Part shown: piece after piece, positions 55,290 through 60,630 of the stretch
Layout: every line of letters starts with the position of its first letter
How positions within the stretch are numbered: position 1 is the first letter of the stretch
From: Kordia sp. TARA_039_SRF
GTDB taxonomy: Bacteria > Bacteroidota > Bacteroidia > Flavobacteriales > Flavobacteriaceae
Reading direction: 5' to 3'
Assembly (NCBI GenBank): GCA_006383075.2
Contig: SMNH02000015.1
Coordinates: forward strand, 26,692-87,321
Length of the DNA stretch: 60,630 bases
Notes under the pieces: model-generated
What the model was told of the DNA's origin: nothing
Database searches by the model: none
The model's input: only the letters and a program-made list of their open reading frames with translations
Program-made: the position numbers and the translations under genes

Positions 55290-56975
55290 TTATGAAATAG
55301 CGGTGAGATTTTTAATAAAAAATGACGGATAAATCCCAGTTTGCTTTTTAAAGGCTCTTGAAAATGCACCTTCACTTCTAAATCCTAATTCTTTTGCAAT
55401 TGCCTTTATGGTATAAGAACGCATGACTTTGTCGTTTTTCAATTTGTGAAGTACATAATTGATGCGTAATTCGGTAATGTAATTTTTGAATGTCATGCCT
55501 TTTTGCTCGTTAACAATTTGCGATAAATAGGTTGTATTGGTATTCAGTTTTTTGGCAACAGTTACCAAACTTGTATTTTGTTGTAAAAACGCATTGGATG
55601 CTTCAAACTTTTCAAGTCCCTCTAAGATTTTAGTGATTTTTTCGTTTGAAATTTGAAATTTTGAAGTGCTGTCTTCAGGCTCTTTTTTGGCATCTTCAGA
55701 AGCTAATTTTTGCAATAAGTCATCAAACTTTTGTCGATTGTCGCGTTGTTGTTTTTTGAAAATTAGTAGTAAAATGACGAGCGACACTAGCAATCCGGCA
55801 GAAATAAACCATAACGATATATTTTGTTTGGTTTTTTCATTCGATTTGATTCGTAACGTTTCAATCTTACTTTCCAGCGTTTTTTTATCGTATTCTTTTA
55901 AAATGGTGTACCGAATCGCTTCTTGAATGGTATCTGTATATGAATAATTATGTGCCAAACGATAATTTTCTAACGCTTTTTCGGTACTGTCAATTTGCTC
56001 GTAACTGTTGGCGAGCAAGGAAAGGACTTCTCGATACTGAAAATCGTCAAACTCAATTTCTTTTTGCAAGGTTTTAATCGCTTCAAAAGCAGCAATTGCT
56101 TCTGGAAACATCTTTTTTTCGTAATACGTCTTCCCGCGAAAGCGATATACAGGATATAGATTTCGCTGAATTCCCAATGCGGAAACCAAACTATCTGCCT
56201 TTGCCAAAGTTGCCAATGCTTCGTCATATTCTTTTCGTTTGTAATTGACAATTCCTTTCAGTGAAAAATAATAACTCAGCGCATCTTTGTCGTCAATTTG
56301 AAGACTTACTTTTTTAAGCTCAGGCAAATACGCTGCGGCTTTGTCAATATCAAAATACGTATATGCGGAAACAAGCCCAATTAACATGTTGAGGTACAAG
56401 GTATGATAGTTTCGTTCTTCCATAATGGGCGTGATGATTTCCTTGTTCTTTAAGAATAATTCCGTCGCACCTTTATGATCGCCCATAATATTTTTAATGG
56501 AGCCAATACTGTGATTGGAGAAAATTTGATAGCGTATGTTTTCTGTTTTTCTTGCTAAAGAATCCAATTGTAAATAATAGGTGATAGCGTCGTTAAATTT
56601 CCCAAATGTGAAATAGGTTTTTCCTTTGTGACTTATCGCTTTAATCAGCAAAGCGTCGTCTTTTTGAGTATTTGCATACGTAATGCATGAATCGATATAC
56701 GCTAACGATGCTTGCATATTTCCAAAATAATTTTCAGAAGAAGCATTCAATAAATAGGCAGCACTTTTTTCTTGGGAATTTTCTTCTTGCTTGGCTTTTT
56801 TTAATAAAGATTTGGCATAGTGTTGCGCCAACGCAGGATTGGTATATTCTAATTTTGTGTATTGCTTTTTAAGCTCTTGATACGATTTTTTTTGAAGTGA
56901 ATCTATTTGTTGTGCAATACCAATATGTACGAAACAAAAAAGTGAAATACAAAGAAAACGAATGTCTGTATGCAT
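55290..56975 (-). CDS. TPR-containing membrane-anchored AraC-type regulator
   Basis: 561 residues: signal peptide or first helix to about 21, TPR-type repeats across 30-360 (ALAQHYAKSLLKKAKQE, GKFNDAITYYLQLDSLARK), one transmembrane helix near 390 (WFISAGLLVSLVILLLIF), and a C-terminal AraC DNA-binding domain with two helix-turn-helix units (LVTVAKKLNTNTTYLSQIV, AIAKELGFRSEGAFSRAFKK). A membrane one-component regulator: external TPR sensor, cytoplasmic DNA-binding. Promoter TATATTTG at 57010-57017. Upstream of two peptide genes, which may be its targets. Confidence 0.85.
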   Translation of the reverse strand: MHTDIRFLCISLFCFVHIGIAQQIDSLQKKSYQELKKQYTKLEYTNPALAQHYAKSLLKKAKQEENSQEKSAAYLLNASSENYFGNMQASLAYIDSCITYANTQKDDALLIKAISHKGKTYFTFGKFNDAITYYLQLDSLARKTENIRYQIFSNHSIGSIKNIMGDHKGATELFLKNKEIITPIMEERNYHTLYLNMLIGLVSAYTYFDIDKAAAYLPELKKVSLQIDDKDALSYYFSLKGIVNYKRKEYDEALATLAKADSLVSALGIQRNLYPVYRFRGKTYYEKKMFPEAIAAFEAIKTLQKEIEFDDFQYREVLSLLANSYEQIDSTEKALENYRLAHNYSYTDTIQEAIRYTILKEYDKKTLESKIETLRIKSNEKTKQNISLWFISAGLLVSLVILLLIFKKQQRDNRQKFDDLLQKLASEDAKKEPEDSTSKFQISNEKITKILEGLEKFEASNAFLQQNTSLVTVAKKLNTNTTYLSQIVNEQKGMTFKNYITELRINYVLHKLKNDKVMRSYTIKAIAKELGFRSEGAFSRAFKKQTGIYPSFFIKNLTAIS

Positions 56976-57009
56976 GCATTAAGGAATTTGTGGGATAAAA
57001 AAATACTAT

Positions 57010-57017
57010 CAAATATA
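57010..57017 (-). promoter_or_regulatory. Promoter -7 element for the AraC-type regulator
   Basis: TATATTTG on the minus strand, exact TAnnTTTG, 34 bases before the ATG at 56975. A TTG lies 14 bases upstream, closer than usual. Confidence 0.5.
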
Positions 57018-57186
57018 ACGCCAGTTTTGCGCAATATTTTTTGTAACATGTAATTTCTCTACTAAAAATACATTGTTTTTCTTTTAAAGGAAAATAAGTA
57101 CAACTATTTAAAATACAACGATTATTAGTGCGTATATGTTACTATTAAGATACGCAATGGCATAATTGGTTGCTTGAAAATGTTCA

Positions 57187-57225
57187 AAAAAAAGAAAGCC
57201 TTTCATCGTATGACAAAAGGCTTTT
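57187..57225 (-). terminator. Terminator after ahcY
   Basis: AAAGCCTTT/AAAGGCTTT stem with a 12-base loop, T-run on the minus strand, 24 bases beyond the ahcY stop. Confidence 0.75.
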
Positions 57226-57248
57226 GAATATATAGAAAAATAAATTTC

Positions 57249-58565
57249 TTAGTATCTGTAGTATTCTGGCTTGAATGGTCCTTGAACTTCTACACCAATA
57301 TAATCTGCTTGGTCTTTAGAAAGCTCTTCTAATTCTACACCAATTTTTTCTAAGTGTAAACGTGCTACTTTCTCATCTAAGTGTTTTGGTAACATGTATA
57401 CTTTGTTTTCATACTTATCAGCATTTTTCCAAAGTTCAATTTGCGCCAATGTTTGGTTGGTAAATGAGTTACTCATTACAAAACTTGGGTGACCTGTAGC
57501 ACATCCTAAGTTTACCAAACGACCTTCTGCTAATAAAATGATATCTTTTCCGTTTACTGTATACTTATCAACCTGTGGCTTGATTTCAACTCTTGTATCT
57601 CCAAAGTTGTCATTCAACCATGCAACTGCGATTTCGTTATCGAAGTGTCCAATATTACACACAATCGTTTTATCTTTCATCGCTTCAAAGTGCTTTCCAG
57701 TTACGATGTCTTTGTTTCCAGTTGTCGTAATTACGATATCTGCTTTTCCAACAACCGTTTCTAATTTTTTCACTTCAAAACCGTCCATAGCAGCTTGTAA
57801 TGCACAAATTGGGTCAATTTCCGTAACCGTTACAATAGAACCTGCACCACGGAAAGAAGCTGCGGTACCTTTACCTACATCTCCGTATCCACAAACAACT
57901 ACTCTTTTTCCTGCTAACATCACGTCTGTTGCACGACGAATCGCATCTACAGCACTTTCTCTACATCCGTATTTGTTGTCAAATTTAGACTTCGTTACAG
58001 AGTCGTTAATGTTGATAGCTGGTATTGGTAATGTACCATTCTTCATACGCTCGTACAATCTGTGAACTCCTGTAGTTGTTTCTTCAGACAATCCGTTGAT
58101 GCCGTCTACCAATTCTGGGTAACGATCTAAAACCATATTAGTCAAATCACCACCATCATCTAAAATCATGTTCAAAGGCTTGCGCTCTTCTCCAAAGAAT
58201 AAAGTTTGCTCAATACACCAATCAAACTCTTCCTCATTCATTCCTTTCCAAGCATACACTGGAATTCCAGCTTCTGCAATCGCTGCTGCTGCTTGGTCTT
58301 GTGTAGAGAAGATGTTACATGAACTCCAAGTTACTTCGGCTCCTAAAGCTACCAATGTTTCAATTAAAACGGCTGTTTGAATTGTCATGTGTAAACATCC
58401 TGCAATTCTCGCACCTTTCAATGGTTGCTCATCTTTATATTCTTCACGAAGACTCATAAGTCCTGGCATTTCCGCTTCTGCTAACTCAATCTCTTTTCTT
58501 CCCCAAGCTGCCAATGAAATATCTTTTACTTTATAAGCTACGTAAGGAACTGATTTTGTACTCAT
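57249..58565 (-). CDS. ahcY: Adenosylhomocysteinase
   Basis: AhcY hydrolyses S-adenosylhomocysteine to adenosine and homocysteine with NAD. The 438-residue length is normal; [32 protein letters not shown] (NAD-binding), [11 protein letters not shown] and the C-terminal KPEYYRY are family marks. Promoter and a structured leader of about 110 bases precede it. Regulation by SAM or SAH at RNA level is possible but not shown. Confidence 0.98.
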   Translation of the reverse strand: MSTKSVPYVAYKVKDISLAAWGRKEIELAEAEMPGLMSLREEYKDEQPLKGARIAGCLHMTIQTAVLIETLVALGAEVTWSSCNIFSTQDQAAAAIAEAGIPVYAWKGMNEEEFDWCIEQTLFFGEERKPLNMILDDGGDLTNMVLDRYPELVDGINGLSEETTTGVHRLYERMKNGTLPIPAININDSVTKSKFDNKYGCRESAVDAIRRATDVMLAGKRVVVCGYGDVGKGTAASFRGAGSIVTVTEIDPICALQAAMDGFEVKKLETVVGKADIVITTTGNKDIVTGKHFEAMKDKTIVCNIGHFDNEIAVAWLNDNFGDTRVEIKPQVDKYTVNGKDIILLAEGRLVNLGCATGHPSFVMSNSFTNQTLAQIELWKNADKYENKVYMLPKHLDEKVARLHLEKIGVELEELSKDQADYIGVEVQGPFKPEYYRY

Positions 58566-58622
58566 ACTTTTCTTTTTTATGTTTGAATAATTATGGTTTG
58601 TGACCTAAAATATGTTTAAATT

Positions 58623-58667
58623 CGCAACACAACAAAACCAACAATTCTATTTGGTTTCCCGTTTGCG
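58623..58667 (-). other. Structured leader in the ahcY 5' region
   Basis: Two nested inverted repeats: outer CGCAA (58623-58627)/TTGCG (58663-58667) and inner AACCAA (58636-58641)/TTGGTT (58651-58656). It lies just after the likely transcription start at about 58665, in a leader 100 bases long. No known riboswitch recognised. Confidence 0.3.
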
Positions 58668-58671
58668 AGTG

Positions 58672-58679
58672 CAAAGGTA
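58672..58679 (-). promoter_or_regulatory. Promoter -7 element for ahcY
   Basis: TACCTTTG on the minus strand, exact TAnnTTTG. Its position implies an untranslated leader of about 100 bases before the ATG at 58565. Confidence 0.5.
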
Positions 58680-58699
58680 CTAAATAACTTTTTAATATA

Positions 58700-59341
58700 A
58701 TGGCTCTTTACAAAACTATAACAGTAAATAATGATACTAAAGTGCTGATTTGGAAGATAGAAGAGTCTTTTGAAGCGTTATATCGTGATGTAAAGCTTAC
58801 CAATCATTGTCAGGAGCGACTCGATGGCATGCGTTCCGAAATTCATCAACGTGGATTTTTAAGTGTGCGCCATTTGCTGGCGGAATTTGGCTATACAGAT
58901 TTTGATTTGTATTATGATGACAAAGGAAAACCACATTTAAAAGATGGAAAACACATCTCCATCACACATTCGTTTCAATTTTCAGCAATTATTGTCAGTG
59001 CGTCCACGCCTGTGGGAATTGATATTGAAATGCAACGCGATAAAATTGTACGCATCGCACACAAATTTACACCTTTAGAAGAATACCGAACTCTTGCCAA
59101 TCATGATGCTTTGGTGCGAAAATTGACGATTGTTTGGGGCGGAAAAGAATCTATCTATAAAGTATATGCCGAAAAAGGACTAAGTTTCCTAAAGCATATT
59201 GATATTGACAATTTTTCTATGGATGAGTCACACACAAAAGGCACTGTGTACTATGGAAAAGAAACCGCAACCTATGTGTTAGATTTTTTAGAGTTTGAAG
59301 AATTTACATGCGTATACGCGCTTGAAGAAACTCGTTCGTAA
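58700..59341 (+). CDS. 4'-phosphopantetheinyl transferase (Sfp-type)
   Basis: 213 residues with the Sfp signatures: VGIDIEMQRDKIVRIAHKF (GIDxE) and WGGKESIYKVYAEKG (WxxKEA-like). It attaches the phosphopantetheine arm of coenzyme A to carrier proteins. The Bacteroidota type has this short architecture, so a housekeeping AcpS-replacing role is plausible. Adjacent to GGGP synthase with 4 bases between, so same operon. Confidence 0.9.
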   Translation: MALYKTITVNNDTKVLIWKIEESFEALYRDVKLTNHCQERLDGMRSEIHQRGFLSVRHLLAEFGYTDFDLYYDDKGKPHLKDGKHISITHSFQFSAIIVSASTPVGIDIEMQRDKIVRIAHKFTPLEEYRTLANHDALVRKLTIVWGGKESIYKVYAEKGLSFLKHIDIDNFSMDESHTKGTVYYGKETATYVLDFLEFEEFTCVYALEETRS

Positions 59342-59345
59342 TAAT

Positions 59346-60077
59346 ATGATAGCAAGCATCTACCAACATATCATTCAAGCAAAAAATAAGGGTCAAAAAT
59401 TGCTTGCCGTATTGATAGATCCTGACAAAATAGAAATTGAACGTATTCCACAGTTTTTACAAAAAGTACATGCATCTATCATCACACACATATTTGTGGG
59501 CGGAAGTACCGATGCTGAAAAAAAAATGAGAACAGTAGTCAAAACCATCAAACAACACACCGCATTGCCTATTTTAATTTTTCCTGGAAGTCACGAACAA
59601 ATTACGGAAGCAGCGGACGGAATTTTGTTTTTGTCATTGCTTTCTGGGCGAAACCCGAAATATTTAATCGAACAACAAGTACAATCTGTTGAAAAACTTA
59701 TCAATACGAGTTTAGAAATCATTCCAACAGGTTATATTTTAATTGATGGCGGCGTGGAAACGGCGGTACAGCGTGTAAGCGAAACAAAACCCATTTCTCA
59801 AAACAATCAAGAAGCTATTTTGCATACAGCTTTGGCGGGACAATTCTCAGGAAAGCAACTTATTTATTTAGAAGCAGGAAGTGGTGCAGTAAAAATGATA
59901 CAAGAAAAAATCGTACAAGAAGTTGCAAGAAATTTAAAAATTCCGTTGATTGTTGGCGGCGGCATTCGAAGTAAAACACAACTCGAAACAGCGTTCAATG
60001 CAGGTGCCGATTTGGTAGTCATCGGAACCGCTTTTGAAGAAAATGAAGATTTTTTCAATGAATTAGTTAAGAGTTAA
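59346..60077 (+). CDS. Geranylgeranylglyceryl/heptaprenylglyceryl phosphate synthase (PcrB-like)
   Basis: 243 residues from the ATG at 59346: a TIM-barrel prenyltransferase with LAVLIDPDKIE, IFVGGSTDAE, FPGSHEQI and LIVGGGIRSKTQLETAFNAGADLVVIG. It makes an ether-linked prenylglyceryl phosphate, a reaction known best in archaea; the group in Bacteroidota has unclear physiological product. A frame from 59295 also exists but overlaps the PPTase gene. Confidence 0.9.
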   Translation: MIASIYQHIIQAKNKGQKLLAVLIDPDKIEIERIPQFLQKVHASIITHIFVGGSTDAEKKMRTVVKTIKQHTALPILIFPGSHEQITEAADGILFLSLLSGRNPKYLIEQQVQSVEKLINTSLEIIPTGYILIDGGVETAVQRVSETKPISQNNQEAILHTALAGQFSGKQLIYLEAGSGAVKMIQEKIVQEVARNLKIPLIVGGGIRSKTQLETAFNAGADLVVIGTAFEENEDFFNELVKS

Positions 60078-60127
60078 AAGTTTTGAGTGAAGAGTAACGA
60101 ATCAACAAAAAATTGAATCACAAACGT

Positions 60128-60171
60128 CACTTCGAGTGAAATTTTAGTATAAAATTTTGTATCGAGAAGTG
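60128..60171. repeat. Dispersed palindromic element
   Basis: CACTTC (60128-60133) and GAAGTG (60166-60171) with an inner AAATTTTA/TAAAATTT palindrome, all in the gap before the thiamine-binding gene. CACTTCGA is also at 40766. Resembles dispersed repeats of flavobacterial intergenic regions. Confidence 0.55.
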
Positions 60172-60209
60172 CTATGAATCGACAAAAAAAAACAAAAAAC
60201 AAAGAAAAA

Positions 60210-60470
60210 ATGAACATATCCGTAGAACTCACATTAACTCCTTTACAAGATGATTTTGAAATGCCGATTATCAACTTTATCAAAAAATTGCGCGTTTCGG
60301 GATATACTGTTTTGGAAAATCCGCTCAGTACACAGATTTATGGAGAATACGACGGCATCATGAAATTACTGACTTCAGAAATCAAAACGGCGTTTGAAAA
60401 AGAAGAAAATATTTTACTCACTATGAAAATTGTAAAATCAGACAGAAGTACCTATGAGCCAGTTTTTTGA
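60210..60470 (+). CDS. Thiamine-binding protein of the MTH1187/YkoF type
   Basis: 86 residues from the ATG at 60210: MNISVELTLTPLQDDFEMPI, VLENPLSTQIYGEYDGIMKLL. A ferredoxin-like fold protein of the Thiamine_BP group, here a single domain. Overlaps pnuC by 17 bases, so translation is likely coupled. Thiamine binding is family knowledge. Confidence 0.75.
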   Translation: MNISVELTLTPLQDDFEMPIINFIKKLRVSGYTVLENPLSTQIYGEYDGIMKLLTSEIKTAFEKEENILLTMKIVKSDRSTYEPVF

Positions 60471-60630
60471 TTTTTTACTTGAGCAATATCAAGGATACCA
60501 TTGGGTTGATGTGCTGTTGGAAATTCTAGCAGCAGGTTTCGGAATTGCCAGCGTTTGGTTTGCCAAACAAGAGAAAATTTGGGTATATCCAACGGGAATC
60601 ATCAGTACGCTTATTTACATTTACATTTGC
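60454..60630 (+). CDS. PnuC-type vitamin transporter, start only
   Basis: Partial: 59 codons from the ATG at 60454 to the window end. MSQFFDFLLEQYQGYHWVDV, LEILAAGFGIASVWFAKQEKIWVYPTGI is the PnuC N-terminus (first two helices). The thiamine-binding gene overlapping it favours a PnuT (thiamine) role over nicotinamide riboside, as inference. Rest lies beyond the window. Confidence 0.8.
   Translation, partial: MSQFFDFLLEQYQGYHWVDVLLEILAAGFGIASVWFAKQEKIWVYPTGIISTLIYIYIC

Noticed and set aside
55214-55375. N-terminal extension of the lanthipeptide-like precursor to 55375
   Set aside because: The extra 54 residues overlap the regulator's end and have no leader character; promoter boxes at 55242-55273 lie within.
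60078-60209. TPP riboswitch before the thiamine-binding gene
   Set aside because: No CUGAGA-type core; the hairpin at 60128-60171 is a dispersed repeat.

Overview
The window is AT-rich DNA from a member of the Bacteroidota, almost certainly a gliding marine-type flavobacterium. The evidence is gldE-gldD, a type IX secretion C-terminal sorting domain, L21 fused to a helix-hairpin-helix tail, DUF4270, atpD-atpC standing apart from the rest of the ATP synthase genes, promoters of the TAnnTTTG class, and small precursor peptides with leaders of the Bacteroidota type. The style of the peptides and repeats suggests Kordia or a close relative; that genus call is inference. No rRNA, tRNA, CRISPR array or intact insertion sequence was seen.

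Layout. 1-2.3 kb: an accessory patch with a Cro/CI-like regulator facing a lipoprotein/membrane protein/small protein operon, sharing a TACGAA-type motif. 2.4-7.1 kb (minus): panC-panD-flippase-esterase-like-radA operon. 7.2-14.5 kb (plus): short starch-synthase-like gene, DUF4270 lipoprotein, glmS, TonB-dependent receptor. 14.7-18.4 kb: atpD-atpC and two tandem secreted paralogs. 18.6-27 kb: biotin locus (bioF, DUF2007, bioD, bioA, a ketosynthase, then bioB), interrupted by an NfeD/flotillin pair. 27-34.7 kb: cupin-like gene, recX, a 1497-residue T9SS surface protein, an R2K-type ATP-grasp protein and a hydrolase. 34.9-40.8 kb: rng, a 30-residue basic protein, HU, mutY, ssb, gldE, gldD, a conserved Bacteroidota order. 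41-51.6 kb: a frameshifted metal-binding protein, a DMT transporter, an orphan peptide precursor, an M16 peptidase pair, DUF4199, rplU-rpmA, an M3 peptidase and xerD. 51.6-57 kb: the second accessory patch, with a glycosyltransferase, a deoxyribosyltransferase/TIR-like-HEAT protein, a secreted hypothetical, two peptide precursors and a TPR/AraC-type membrane regulator. 57.2-60.6 kb: ahcY, a phosphopantetheinyl transferase, GGGP synthase, a thiamine-binding protein and the start of pnuC.

Most of the window is ordinary housekeeping sequence. The best candidates for something undescribed are (i) the membrane TPR/AraC regulator followed by two dissimilar ribosomal-peptide precursors with no maturation enzyme nearby, plus a third orphan precursor at 42.7 kb; (ii) the deoxyribosyltransferase/TIR-like-HEAT protein, which looks like a stand-alone immune or stress effector; and (iii) the regulator and operator-like repeats at the left edge. 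Starts were adjusted where an internal ATG agrees better with promoters, neighbours or family length. Function calls rest on motif recognition alone; no database search was possible.
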